A stretch of 64,000 nt of DNA, taken from NCBI RefSeq assembly GCF_014644435.1, contig NZ_BMKR01000025.1:1-64000 (forward strand), given 5' to 3'. The notes under the pieces were generated by a model, which ran no database searches, was not told the DNA's origin, and saw only the letters and a list, made by a program, of their open reading frames with translations. Origin of the DNA: Paenibacillus albidus. GTDB taxonomy: Bacteria > Bacillota > Bacilli > Paenibacillales > Paenibacillaceae. Each line of letters opens with the position of its first letter. Position 1 is the stretch's first letter. Positions 1 through 8,714 of this stretch are shown here, piece by piece. The position numbers and the translations under genes were made by a program.

Positions 1-156
1 TCACAGCTATGCTCCTGCTGTGGCTATAAGCACAAAGAGGTAAAAGACTTAAAGTTGCGTAAATGGGACTGCCCGGAATGTGGAGCACACCATGACCGAG
101 ACTTTAACGCAAGCCTGAACATTCTTGCCGAAGGCAAAAGACTTCTTGGGGTGTAA
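1..156 (+). CDS. tnpB: TnpB (IS200/IS605 OrfB) C-terminal fragment, cut by window start
   Basis: The first 51 codons visible encode the C-terminal zinc-finger end of a TnpB-type RNA-guided nuclease. Two CxxC pairs are seen (CSCCG and CPECG), followed by the HHDRDFNAS motif that carries the last RuvC catalytic aspartate and then the usual SLNIL tail. The gene ends with TAA at 154-156. In this family TnpB uses a guide RNA made from the element's right end, which lies immediately downstream here. The upstream part, including the other RuvC residues and any tnpA, is outside the window, so intactness cannot be judged. The final catalytic aspartate is present in what can be seen. Confidence 0.93.
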   Translation, partial: SQLCSCCGYKHKEVKDLKLRKWDCPECGAHHDRDFNASLNILAEGKRLLGV

Positions 157-258
157 TCCTTACACGAACTGTCGGAACGACAGGGTTAGCTTGGTATATT
201 TCTCTTCGATAGAAGGGACTACCCAAGAATCTCGTGACTTTAGTCATGAGAGGTTCAA
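157..258 (+). mobile_element. right end of IS605-type element with terminal hairpin; possible omega-RNA scaffold
   Basis: The 100 bases after the tnpB stop contain a subterminal hairpin, TCTCGTGACT paired with AGTCATGAGA at 230-251 (with G-T pairs), followed by GGTTCAA. This is the usual layout of the right end of IS1341/IS605-group elements, where TnpA recognises the hairpin and the 3' end of the tnpB transcript becomes the omega-RNA. The element boundary is inferred at about 258. If so, the guide would be the flanking sequence starting near 259. The exact cleavage position is inferred, not demonstrated. Confidence 0.65.
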
Positions 259-410
259 AAGATTAAAATCCTGATGTTTATCTTGCGCCATTTTGCACCT
301 TCTTATATATACTTGTACACCCGTAATGTTCCAAGCAATCAGTATGTTAGCACAGGTTTTATGAAAATGCAGCAGTTTTTCTGTAATCGCGTGAAAAAGA
401 TGTAAACCAT

Positions 411-600
411 CCCTTGGGGAGAGTGCGGGAATATATGTAGATGCTCCTCACCCTAATAGCCGTGATCTCCAAAAACCGGGGTCTCACCTGGAAGCCTTGC
501 CTGGCACAATAGTATCCTCACGGTAACTACAACACGGGAAAGTGCCTACTTCCTATATGGAAAGTAAGGCCCTACAATGATCACAAGCACTTCCCAAAAT
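411..600 (+). ncRNA. structured leader or non-coding RNA ahead of hxlA, family unassigned
   Basis: About 185 nt with many complementary segments. A closing helix pairs TTGGG (414-418) and AGTGC (422-426) with GCACT (587-591) and CCCAA (593-597). A second helix pairs TGTAG (436-440) with CTACA (572-576), leaving an internal loop of about ten bases on each side. CCGTGA (460-465) pairs with TCACGG (518-523). A local hairpin occupies 544-570 (GCC, TAC, TTCC against GGAA, GTA, GGC). The closing helix ends only a few bases before the hxlA ribosome-binding site and no terminator separates them. It could be a cis-acting leader or a separate RNA (6S-like and raiA-like RNAs have similar size). I do not recognise the family. 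Confidence 0.55.
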
Positions 601-628
601 CAACGAACAAAAAGGAGACTTTATCATA

Positions 629-1261
629 ATGAAATTACAATTAGCCTTGGACCTTGTGGATATTGCCGGAGCCAAAGAAGTGGTGGCGCAAGTGGCAGAA
701 TATATCGATATCGTGGAAATCGGAACACCTGTAGTCATTAATGAAGGCTTGCACGCGGTAAAAGCCATCAAAGAAGCATTTCCTTCGCTGACCGTTCTCG
801 CCGATCTGAAAATTATGGATGCAGGCGGATATGAAGTGATGAAGGCTGTAGAAGCAGGAGCGGGAATCGTAACTGTGCTGGGAGTGTCCGATGATTCGAC
901 GATCCGTGGTGCAGTGGAAGAAGCCAAAAAGACCGGTGCGGAAATCCTGGTCGATCTGATTAATGTGAAGGATCTGAAGGCCAGAGCAGCTGAAGTGGAC
1001 GCACTGGGCGTAGATTATGTCTGTGTACACTCCGGTTATGACCATCAGGCGGAAGGCAAGAACTCCTTCGAAGATCTGAGAGCGATCAAAAGTGTGGTTA
1101 AAAAAGCGAAAACAGCCATCGCAGGCGGCATTAAACTGAGCACGCTCCCTGAAGTCATCGCAGCGCATCCCGACCTTGTAATCGTGGGCGGCGGCATTAC
1201 CGGAGAAGCCGATCAAAAAGCAGCAGCCGCAGAAATGAAACGTCTTGTAAGTCAGGCGTAA
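629..1261 (+). CDS. hxlA: 3-hexulose-6-phosphate synthase
   Basis: A 210-residue (beta/alpha)8 protein of the orotidine-5'-phosphate decarboxylase superfamily. It condenses formaldehyde with ribulose 5-phosphate to give hexulose 6-phosphate, the first step of the ribulose monophosphate pathway. Family features are the N-terminal LQLALDLVD, VEIGTPVVINEG, the LADLKIMDAGGYE metal/substrate motif and the terminal VVGGGITG phosphate-binding loop. Length is normal. The ATG follows AAAAAGGAG at good spacing. hxlB begins 8 bases after the stop, so the two are co-transcribed. Bacteria without methylotrophy use this pair for formaldehyde detoxification, the likely role here. The folded leader at 411-600 may regulate it. 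Confidence 0.96.
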   Translation: MKLQLALDLVDIAGAKEVVAQVAEYIDIVEIGTPVVINEGLHAVKAIKEAFPSLTVLADLKIMDAGGYEVMKAVEAGAGIVTVLGVSDDSTIRGAVEEAKKTGAEILVDLINVKDLKARAAEVDALGVDYVCVHSGYDHQAEGKNSFEDLRAIKSVVKKAKTAIAGGIKLSTLPEVIAAHPDLVIVGGGITGEADQKAAAAEMKRLVSQA

Positions 1262-1268
1262 GCTGCGT

Positions 1269-1823
1269 ATGGACACGGTCAATTACGCGCAAGAGATTGT
1301 GAACGAGCTACAGCGCTCGGTCTCCCAGTTAGATGCAGCGGAGGCGGAGCAGATGGCCGGGCTGCTGCTGCGCTCGAACAAAGTGTTCGTGGCGGGAGCG
1401 GGGAGATCGGGGCTGATGGGCCGGGCATTCGCCATGCGGCTGATGCACGCAGGCAAGGATGCCTATGTGGTCGGCGAGACTGTAACGCCTGGCATTGAAC
1501 ACGGCGATGTGCTGGTGCTTGGCTCCGGATCCGGAGAGACCGGCAGCCTGATTTCCATGGCGAGGAAAGCCAAGTCACTGGATGCAGCCGTTGTGGCGGT
1601 GACGATTACGCCGGATTCGACGATTGGAAGACTTGCCGATTATACTGTGAAGCTGCCGGGCTCCCCCAAAGATCAGGCGGGGGACGGCGGCACTATTCAG
1701 CCGATGGCCTCTCTCTTTGAACAGACGCTGCTTCTCTTCTATGATGCGGTCATCCTGCGGATGATGGAGTTGACCGGCCAGACGACCGGGCAAATGTTCG
1801 GGAAGCATGCGAATTTGGAGTAG
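1269..1823 (+). CDS. hxlB: 6-phospho-3-hexuloisomerase
   Basis: A 184-residue SIS-domain isomerase that converts hexulose 6-phosphate to fructose 6-phosphate, feeding fixed formaldehyde into central metabolism. The SIS core is visible as VFVAGAGRSGLMG, the substrate-binding GSGSGETGS loop and a long C-terminal helix (MASLFEQTLLLFYDAVILRMM). It lies 8 bases after hxlA, in the classic order. No strong Shine-Dalgarno sequence precedes its ATG, so translation may depend on coupling to hxlA. A GC-rich hairpin follows at 1842-1883. Length matches the family. Confidence 0.95.
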   Translation: MDTVNYAQEIVNELQRSVSQLDAAEAEQMAGLLLRSNKVFVAGAGRSGLMGRAFAMRLMHAGKDAYVVGETVTPGIEHGDVLVLGSGSGETGSLISMARKAKSLDAAVVAVTITPDSTIGRLADYTVKLPGSPKDQAGDGGTIQPMASLFEQTLLLFYDAVILRMMELTGQTTGQMFGKHANLE

Positions 1824-1841
1824 CATCCGGAAGCTATAAAT

Positions 1842-1883
1842 AACGCCGCCGTCGCAGGGAAGAATCCCCGGGACGGCGGCGTT
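1842..1883. terminator. bidirectional hairpin terminator after hxlAB
   Basis: Perfect 12-bp arms, AACGCCGCCGTC (1842-1853) and GACGGCGGCGTT (1872-1883). It lies between the convergent hxlB and cupin genes. T-rich sequence is modest on the plus side (GTTTG) and better on the minus side (TTATTTATAG). Confidence 0.8.
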
Positions 1884-1909
1884 TGCTGATAAGAGGGAGA
1901 AGAGGGTTG

Positions 1910-2230
1910 CTACCGTTGCAGCAGGTCCTCCCGGATCGGCGTAAAAACATCCAGCAGAGCGGAGTCTTCTTCCAGAGCGGTAACACCGTGTTTGGCGTTA
2001 CGGGGTATAGCAATGCTGTTTCCGGCAACCACGGCATATTCCTTCCCGTCAATGCGGAAGATGAAGCTGCCGCGCAGGCAGTAGCTCATCTGTTCATGGG
2101 GGTGGCTATGCTCATAGCCCTCGGCTCCTTTGGCAAAATGCACCTCCATCATCATCAGACTGTCTGCTGCATTCAGAATGCACCGCTTTACTCCCGGCTC
2201 TGCCGTTTCCCATACTCCAATATTGCTCAT
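1910..2230 (-). CDS. small cupin-domain protein
   Basis: A 106-residue single-domain cupin of unknown substrate. The first metal motif is seen as HSHPHEQ (residues 41-47) with the following G55, and the second contains IPRNAKH with His81. That supplies the usual His/His/Glu-or-Gln/His metal site of a conserved beta-barrel. AAGGGAGG precedes the ATG. It lies 61 bases downstream of the heparinase-like gene on the same strand, so it may take part in processing of unsaturated uronic acid sugars, as small cupins such as KdgF do. That role is inferred from context only. Confidence 0.8.
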   Translation of the reverse strand: MSNIGVWETAEPGVKRCILNAADSLMMMEVHFAKGAEGYEHSHPHEQMSYCLRGSFIFRIDGKEYAVVAGNSIAIPRNAKHGVTALEEDSALLDVFTPIREDLLQR

Positions 2231-2291
2231 TGTCTTGTTCCTCCCTTAGTTCATGTCAGGCTGTACGTCAAAATCCAAACTCACATTTGCC

Positions 2292-4850
2292 TTATCTGGG
2301 CACCAATACATATAACATACCGGCTTCAATAATCAGGGTTTCCTTTCCTGGATCTGCGGCAACAATCTGTCCGCGTCCGCCTAATGCCCTAAGCGGGCCC
2401 AACCCGGCCAGGGACGTCTGCTGCGCCCGGGCTGAGCCGTTGACAGCCACGATGAACCAGCCGCCTCCCTGCTGACTCACCTTGTACAGACGAATGCCTG
2501 CTTCATTCCTTCCGTCATCCAGCCGCGCAAGCTCCACGCCCGAACTGTCTTCGCCCTGCGGATGCAGGAGCACCAGATAATCGCTTCCCGGCCCGCCGTG
2601 GATGCGGAAATGCTGCTGGGCGGCCAGCGGATACGCCCCGCCCACAGCGCCGTCACCGGTGGTGATGACGGCCCCGGTAGGTTCGGCAATCAGCGCGTTC
2701 AGGCGCATTCCGCCGAGACAATGCGCGGAGATGGATTGTGCATCCATCTCTGCACCGGTGCTGAGCGTATGCAGATTCCATACGCTGGCAGCTGTGCTGC
2801 GGATCTGGTCCCAGACCAGATAAACAGAGAACCCGGCTTTGATGAATACGAAATGTCTGCGGTAATCCGCGGCATACTCATCCGGTATCCAGCTTCTGGT
2901 GTAATCCAGCTCCTCAGAGAAGAATACCTCCTCGCAGCTGCTGCACAGCGGACCGTCCCGGAGCCGTCCGTCCGCGTCAACGAACTGGACCACATTGTGG
3001 GCCGCGCCGGATACGAACCAGTGCCGGTCTCCGTTATAATAACCTCCGGTGCCGGAATCCAGCGTCAGCGGAACCGAATCGGCCCAGATGGAGAACTGCC
3101 CCTCGTCATGATGCGCATGATAGGTGAGCGGCGAAGCCTCATAGATGGCATAGTATGCGTGCTCCGGCTGGTCCTGGCCGCTGCGGAAAATAACATAACC
3201 CACCTCCGGATAATAGGCGGACCGCATCTCCGGTTCAATCTCCGGCAAGTCATCACGTGGATACAGCAGCGCGACCAGCGGACACGGGTAGGCGCCGGTA
3301 TCCTGGATCGGCTCGCCGCCGCGCCGCCAGGTCCAGATCATTTCTCCGGTGAGCTGCGGGTCCGGCCCTGAATAAAAGGGAGCGGCGTAGGCCAGGAGGC
3401 GGAACCACAGCTCATGCACGTTGGCATCACCAACCGCCGGCGTCAAGAGACGGGGAGGGGCGGAAGCACCGCCCTGAATGCGGTCATGGGTTACGGCTGT
3501 GCCGATCAGGAACCGGTACATGCCTTTGACCTTGTTATGCTGGAAGTAATCCACCCCCTTCAATCGCTTCAGCAGCGCAAAAAAGAGGAAGTAACGATGC
3601 AGCACCGCCCCGTGATACCGGATATTCTCCGGCCAGGCGCCATCCCCGTCCACCACATGCTCAAGCTGCCATTCAATAACAGAGCAGGCGTGCTTCAAAT
3701 ATTCAGCCGCGTGGGCTTCTTGCGGGAACAGCAACGCATACACGCCTAGTCCTGTAGCCCGGTCCGCATTCCAATTGCTGCGTTTGCCGCCCTTCTCATC
3801 GGGGAATTGGGTCAGATCATAGCGGTAATAGCCTGTATCCATCATCATGGCGGCGATATACCGGAAGTTCTCCAGAATTAGCGCCTGTTCCTCTGGGTTC
3901 AACTGCCCGGAAGCGGCGATTTGGTCGTAGATGACCGAGGTGACCGCAAGCCCCCTGCCGATATGCACCGCTCCATAGGTATCGTCGTCATGCCAGCCAT
4001 CCCGTTTGAACAGATCCATGCCCTGGCGCATATCTGCGAGGATATAGGCCAGTTTGCGTACACAGCGTTCGGCGCAGCTTCGGTCGCCTGAAATCATGTA
4101 TACATTGGCATCCGCACCGGCGGCCTCCAGCAGATAGGACCAGTTGGTAGGTGTAGGCCGGTTAAAGAGCGGAGAGTAAAGAACATCTCCCAAAGGCTGC
4201 TCCGCTTCATTCAGGAAGGTCACCCCGGCCCTGATTCCGCCGGAGAGAGGGGCTGCCAGACTGAGGGCTGTCTGCACCGCGTAATGCTCTCCGGCCCGGG
4301 CGGGCACAGCTGCACCGAAATGCAGCAGGGTACCGGCTGCTTCAGCAGGGTGGCGGATCAAGAGGCACTGGGCGGCCGGAGCCTCTCCGCCGGAAGCGGG
4401 AGGGGTAGCTCCGGAAGGCTGCAGCGCTGCCAGCCCCGCCGTTAAAGGCAACAGCTGAACCTTAGCTTGTGTATCCGCTTCCAGAAGCCGGCCTGCCAGG
4501 CCTTGCTCAAAGCTTGCGCCTTCCAGGACAACCGGCAGGCCCCGCTGCGAATGGCTGAGCTTGATCCAGCCAATTCTAGCCTCGCCGGCCCCCTGAATAT
4601 GGACCCTCAGCTGTACATAAGCGGTACCCGGCGGCGTCTCAAAGACAAAGGGGTCGACCCGGAAGGCGCCGAGTGCTTCCAGCGGGGCGCTTAATTCATC
4701 CACGGCAAATTGCTCTGCAAGTTTCTGCTGTCGTGAATATTCCTTCATTAATGCGGGAGTGCGCTGAACCCGGCTGCGGATGGCTGCGAGCTCTTCCTGA
4801 TTATAGCAGCCGAAAGGCCGGATCTGTTCATCGCCGTGTGGTAAATTCAT
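2292..4850 (-). CDS. heparinase II/III-like polysaccharide lyase family protein
   Basis: An 852-residue protein with no signal peptide, so probably cytoplasmic. The N-terminal third is beta-rich and not assigned. The middle (roughly 260-520) is an alpha/alpha toroid region with NWNADRATGLG and DGAWPENIRYH. The C-terminal half has the heparinase II/III signature YHAHHDEGQFSIWADSVP followed by LDSGTGGYYNGDRHWF. Members cleave uronic-acid-containing polysaccharides or oligosaccharides by beta-elimination. It is divergent from a sugar ABC transporter, which suggests that imported oligouronides are its substrate. Start choice: GTG at 4859 is only 3 bases from AAGGAGG, whereas ATG at 4850 is at more usable spacing. 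The exact lyase family cannot be fixed by eye. Confidence 0.85.
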   Translation of the reverse strand: MNLPHGDEQIRPFGCYNQEELAAIRSRVQRTPALMKEYSRQQKLAEQFAVDELSAPLEALGAFRVDPFVFETPPGTAYVQLRVHIQGAGEARIGWIKLSHSQRGLPVVLEGASFEQGLAGRLLEADTQAKVQLLPLTAGLAALQPSGATPPASGGEAPAAQCLLIRHPAEAAGTLLHFGAAVPARAGEHYAVQTALSLAAPLSGGIRAGVTFLNEAEQPLGDVLYSPLFNRPTPTNWSYLLEAAGADANVYMISGDRSCAERCVRKLAYILADMRQGMDLFKRDGWHDDDTYGAVHIGRGLAVTSVIYDQIAASGQLNPEEQALILENFRYIAAMMMDTGYYRYDLTQFPDEKGGKRSNWNADRATGLGVYALLFPQEAHAAEYLKHACSVIEWQLEHVVDGDGAWPENIRYHGAVLHRYFLFFALLKRLKGVDYFQHNKVKGMYRFLIGTAVTHDRIQGGASAPPRLLTPAVGDANVHELWFRLLAYAAPFYSGPDPQLTGEMIWTWRRGGEPIQDTGAYPCPLVALLYPRDDLPEIEPEMRSAYYPEVGYVIFRSGQDQPEHAYYAIYEASPLTYHAHHDEGQFSIWADSVPLTLDSGTGGYYNGDRHWFVSGAAHNVVQFVDADGRLRDGPLCSSCEEVFFSEELDYTRSWIPDEYAADYRRHFVFIKAGFSVYLVWDQIRSTAASVWNLHTLSTGAEMDAQSISAHCLGGMRLNALIAEPTGAVITTGDGAVGGAYPLAAQQHFRIHGGPGSDYLVLLHPQGEDSSGVELARLDDGRNEAGIRLYKVSQQGGGWFIVAVNGSARAQQTSLAGLGPLRALGGRGQIVAADPGKETLIIEAGMLYVLVPR

Positions 4851-4859
4851 AGGCTTCAC

Positions 4860-5088
4860 GAACCTCCTTATTGTTCACCTGAGGTGGGGGCATGGTTTCT
4901 TTCTTCACTAAGTATAGCCCGGGCACACCCGGGGGAGGGATGGGTAAACGATTGAAGCAAAGGGGACAAAGCAACTGAAAAAGTGAGTTTCTCCCCCCCA
5001 GCTCAGTCGGTTTCTCCCTAACGGATTCCTTCCGGCGGTTCTATCATTAGAGACAAGCAAGCTTAGAATAAAGACAGGAGGCACACAG
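4860..5088. promoter_or_regulatory. divergent intergenic region between lyase and permease genes
   Basis: These 229 bases separate the minus-strand lyase gene from the plus-strand transporter operon and must hold both promoters. A palindrome around CCCGGGCACACCCGGG lies near 4918-4934. I see no convincing paired -35 and -10 boxes. The 5089 ATG has a strong ACAGGAGG upstream. Confidence 0.4.
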
Positions 5089-5985
5089 ATGAATAATGAG
5101 AGACGGCAGATCCATGCATGGGCCTTTATTGCCCCAAGTTTGATTTTGACGCTGATTTTTGGGGTCTATCCCATTGTGTGGGCTTTGAAGTACATGTTCT
5201 ATGATTATCAAGGCTTCGGTGAACCCTTGTTCGTCGGTCTGGATAATTTCGCAAGGCTGTTCCGCGACAAGGAATTTTGGCATTCGGTGGTCAACACCTT
5301 TGTCTACGCCGGAGGCAAGCTGCTGGTGACTTTGCCGCTGTCGTTCCTGCTGGCGGTCGTGCTCAACCGTGCCCTAAAGGGTCGGCAGCTTTTACGGGCG
5401 ATTTATTTCCTGCCAACCGTTGTCAGCGCTTCCGTAATGGCGATTGTGTTCTATGTCATTTTCAACTCCTATAACGGCATGGTGAATCAGCTCCTGGTAC
5501 AATACGGCATCGTATCCGCGCCCATCGATTGGCTGGGTCCCAAATACGCACTGCTGACGGCGATTATTATCGCCATATGGGGAGCGGTGGGCAACTATAT
5601 GCTGCTCTTTATTGCCGGGTTGCAGAATATCCCCGAGGATCTGTATGAGGCGGCCTCCCTGGATGGAGCGGGCCCCTTCCGGAAGATGTGGAATATCACT
5701 GTACCCATGCTTGGTCCCGTGCTGCAAATGATTATTATGCTGGCAATTACCGTGTCCCTGAAAGGATATGAGAGCATTATGGTGCTTACGGAAGGTGGGC
5801 CTTACGGCAAAACGGAGGTCATGTACCTCTATCTGTATAAACTGTTCTTCCCGGTATCCAGCGGCGGTTCCAGCATCCAGCAGTTTGGCTACGGGAGTGC
5901 AGTGGGCTTTGCTACGGCGGTTATTGTCGGCTTCATCACGCTGATCTATTTCTATATGTCCAAGAAGCTTAATGAAATTTATTAA
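5089..5985 (+). CDS. carbohydrate ABC transporter permease (MalF/LacF type)
   Basis: A 298-residue inner-membrane permease with about six hydrophobic segments. The EAA loop that docks the ATPase is EDLYEAASLDGAGPFRKMW followed by ITVPML. The length fits binding-protein-dependent sugar permeases of the YesP/LplB-like group. It is the first gene of a plus-strand operon containing a second permease, a two-component system and a binding protein. No ATPase gene is present, as usual for these loci, which share a genome-encoded MsmX-type ATPase. The substrate is probably the oligosaccharide handled by the divergent heparinase-like protein. Confidence 0.92.
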   Translation: MNNERRQIHAWAFIAPSLILTLIFGVYPIVWALKYMFYDYQGFGEPLFVGLDNFARLFRDKEFWHSVVNTFVYAGGKLLVTLPLSFLLAVVLNRALKGRQLLRAIYFLPTVVSASVMAIVFYVIFNSYNGMVNQLLVQYGIVSAPIDWLGPKYALLTAIIIAIWGAVGNYMLLFIAGLQNIPEDLYEAASLDGAGPFRKMWNITVPMLGPVLQMIIMLAITVSLKGYESIMVLTEGGPYGKTEVMYLYLYKLFFPVSSGGSSIQQFGYGSAVGFATAVIVGFITLIYFYMSKKLNEIY

Positions 5986-6004
5986 AAGAGAGGAGAATGA
6001 CAGA

Positions 6005-6895
6005 ATGAGTACGGTGCATCAGGCAGCAGGTACAGCCGCTGCGTCAGCCGGACAAGCAGCCAAGCTGCGGAGAGGACTTTCCCGGACACTTTTGTGGATT
6101 TTTCTGCTGGCAGTGGCAGCTTTGGCGCTATTCCCGATTATTCTGGCCTTTTTCGGATCGCTCAAGAGCAATTTGGAATTAAGCACGGGAACAACCCTGT
6201 TCCCCAAGGAGTGGAAATTCGATAACTACACCCAGGCCTGGAATTCAGCCAACTTTGCCCGGTTTACGTGGAACAGTGTGTTTATCAGCTTTTTTACTAC
6301 AGTTGGTACCCTGCTGATCGGCACAATGGCCGCTTATGCAGTAGCCCGGGTTGATTTTCGCGGAAAAAGGTTCTATGTTGTGCTTCAATCCTGCACATTG
6401 TTCATCTCTATCGGCGCTGTGGTGCTGAGACCGCAATTTGATCTCATGGTTGCCCTCGGCCTGCAAAAATCACTCTGGGGTGTCATAATAATTCTGATCA
6501 GCGCCCATGCCACGGCATTTTTTATGCTGATCGGCTTTGTCCGTGCCATTCCGAAGGAATTGGATGAAGCCGCCTTCATTGACGGCTGTAACTTCTATAG
6601 CGTATACTTTCGTGTTATCTTGCCGCTGTTGACCCCGGCCCTGGGCGTTACGGCGCTCTGGACTTTCCGCGGGGCATGGAACGAATATATTTTGCCGCTG
6701 GTATTCACTATGACGCAGCCGGCGCTGCAGACCTTGACGGTCGGCTTGGCCGGATTGAAATACGGTGTCGGGGATGCGGCGCAGCCTCAATTAATGCTGG
6801 CCGGGGCTTGTCTGTCGATTCTGCCGATGCTCATTGTGTATATTTTCGCCAATAAATCGTTTATGCAGATGACGGCCGGCTCGGTGAAGGGCTGA
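6005..6895 (+). CDS. carbohydrate ABC transporter permease (MalG type)
   Basis: A 296-residue partner permease, six hydrophobic segments, with the EAA motif KELDEAAFIDGCNFYSVY. An in-frame ATG at 5972 overlaps the previous gene, but AGAGGAG at 5988-5994 points to the ATG at 6005, so that start is used. It lies 19 bases after the upstream permease stop and the two form the membrane channel of one importer. The C-terminal ADK-like tail (ANKSFMQMTAGSVKG) is typical of MalG-type proteins. Confidence 0.92.
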   Translation: MSTVHQAAGTAAASAGQAAKLRRGLSRTLLWIFLLAVAALALFPIILAFFGSLKSNLELSTGTTLFPKEWKFDNYTQAWNSANFARFTWNSVFISFFTTVGTLLIGTMAAYAVARVDFRGKRFYVVLQSCTLFISIGAVVLRPQFDLMVALGLQKSLWGVIIILISAHATAFFMLIGFVRAIPKELDEAAFIDGCNFYSVYFRVILPLLTPALGVTALWTFRGAWNEYILPLVFTMTQPALQTLTVGLAGLKYGVGDAAQPQLMLAGACLSILPMLIVYIFANKSFMQMTAGSVKG

Positions 6896-6956
6896 TCCAG
6901 TCCCAGGCGGTTATGGCAGAAGGGGCGGGCGGCTACTTTACGAAAGGTGCTGTGCT

Positions 6957-8714
6957 ATGCTGAAATCGTGGATTTACCGGACCTCGCTGAAGAAAAGAAT
7001 ATGGATTTCTTTTGCCGCTTTGACCGTATTTTGCATCGCTGTTACCGGCGTAGGGGCTTATATGATTGCCTCGCGGGCTATGGAGCGCAATTCTATCACG
7101 CTGAATCAGAATGTGCTTCATCAATCGGTCAATGTGCTGGACCAGAAGCTGAAGCAGATTATTGTAGCGTCCTCCACAATGATGCTGAGTGAAACCTATA
7201 AGCAGACGATCCGTGACATTCAGGCCGATAACCGCGATCGTTACTTCGCCAATTTCTCTCTGCTGCAGACTCCGTTCACACAGGCGGCGTTGACAGAGAA
7301 TTCCATAGATTCGATTCTGATCAGTACACCGGCAGGGGAATTCTACTCTATCGACAAGATCCGCAAGACCGGTGTCCCTTTTAATGAAACCTCACTGTTC
7401 AAGCGCATCAAGGAGAATCCGGAAGCCAACTGGGTGGAGAGCCACCGGGATGAGCTGTTTGTGGGCAATAATCAGGTGATCTCCCTGCTGCTGGAGCCTT
7501 TGACAGAGAATTATGTCCCGGATGTATTTCTGGCGGTCAACGTCAAAGAACACCTGCTGGAGGAAACCGTCAGCGGCGGGTCGGACCACGGCTCCGCGCG
7601 TTTCCTGCTGATCAATAAGTCCGGGGCTAGCGTGTTTGGTGACCAAAGACGTCCCGAGTGGACACGTTCGCCTGAATTTGTAAAGCTGCTGGAAGAAGGA
7701 ACAGGGAATTTTGAATACACCACCAGCGAAGGGCCCATGCTGGTCAGCTACGGCAAGTCGAGCTATGCCTCGGACTGGGTGCTGGTCAGCTACCTGTCCA
7801 AGGAGCGGCTGCTGCAGCCGGTCCGCAATATCCAGTGGCTGGTGCTGCTGATTATGGCAGGCTGCATCGTGCTTGCGCTGCTGCTGGCAAGATTTCTGTC
7901 CATACTTCTGCTGGGTCCGCTGCTCAAGCTGCAGAAGACGATGAAGCGGGTGGAGCAGGAGGATCTGGAAGCGCGTTTTGAAAGCCCGTTTCAGGATGAG
8001 ATTGGCGAGGCGGGCCGGAAGTTCAACCAGATGCTGGACCGGATCGGAGAGCTGATCGGAGAAGTCAAGGATACGGAGAAGGAAAAAAGAAAAGCGGAGA
8101 TTAAGGCGCTTCAGGCCCAAATCGATCCTCACTTTTTATATAACACGCTTAATACAATTTTCTGGAAATGTGAGATGGATGAATACGGGGATGTGAAGGA
8201 AATGGTGATTTCCTTATCGGCCCTTTTCCGGCTGGGCCTGAACAACGGGCAGGAGATTACGACGCTTGAAAAGGAGCTTGAGCATGTCCGGCAGTATTTG
8301 AACCTCCAGCAGCAATGTTACGAAGGTTTGTTTGAATATACCATTACGGCTGCTCCCGGACTGCTGCCGCTTCCGGTGCTTAAGATTCTGATCCAGCCTT
8401 TGGTAGAGAACTCTATTCTGCACGGACTTAAAGAGAAACGGGAGCGGGGGATCATCAGCATTGCTGCGGCAGTGGAGGAGGAACGGCTCCTGATCCGTGT
8501 AACCGATAACGGAACAGGTATGGATGCGGATGCGCTGAACACCAGGCTCAGGGAGTCCGCGGGAAGCGGCGGTTACGCCTTGTCCAATATTTGCAGCCGT
8601 CTGCAGTTGTATTACGGCAGCGAGGCTGCCTTGATTTTCCGCAGCCGTCCCGGCGAAGGGGCGGAAGCAACGCTAATCATCCCACTCGAAAGAGGGATAA
8701 GCCATGATCAGTGA
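6957..8714 (+). CDS. YesM-like sensor histidine kinase
   Basis: A 585-residue membrane sensor kinase. The order is a transmembrane helix (about 14-36), an extracellular dCache-like sensor (about 37-290), a second transmembrane helix (about 295-320), HAMP, then a His_kinase domain with ALQAQIDPHFLYNTLNTI in which His392 is the phosphorylation site, and an HATPase_c domain with the N-box (PLVENSILHGLK) and DNGTGMD. The YesM family senses extracellular sugar-binding events and phosphorylates a YesN-like AraC regulator, encoded here with an 11-base overlap. It probably controls this uptake operon. Confidence 0.94.
   Translation: MLKSWIYRTSLKKRIWISFAALTVFCIAVTGVGAYMIASRAMERNSITLNQNVLHQSVNVLDQKLKQIIVASSTMMLSETYKQTIRDIQADNRDRYFANFSLLQTPFTQAALTENSIDSILISTPAGEFYSIDKIRKTGVPFNETSLFKRIKENPEANWVESHRDELFVGNNQVISLLLEPLTENYVPDVFLAVNVKEHLLEETVSGGSDHGSARFLLINKSGASVFGDQRRPEWTRSPEFVKLLEEGTGNFEYTTSEGPMLVSYGKSSYASDWVLVSYLSKERLLQPVRNIQWLVLLIMAGCIVLALLLARFLSILLLGPLLKLQKTMKRVEQEDLEARFESPFQDEIGEAGRKFNQMLDRIGELIGEVKDTEKEKRKAEIKALQAQIDPHFLYNTLNTIFWKCEMDEYGDVKEMVISLSALFRLGLNNGQEITTLEKELEHVRQYLNLQQQCYEGLFEYTITAAPGLLPLPVLKILIQPLVENSILHGLKEKRERGIISIAAAVEEERLLIRVTDNGTGMDADALNTRLRESAGSGGYALSNICSRLQLYYGSEAALIFRSRPGEGAEATLIIPLERGISHDQ

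Noticed and set aside
2562..3371. 269-codon plus-strand frame opposite the heparinase-like gene
   Set aside because: Shadow of the lyase-family gene; no supporting signals.
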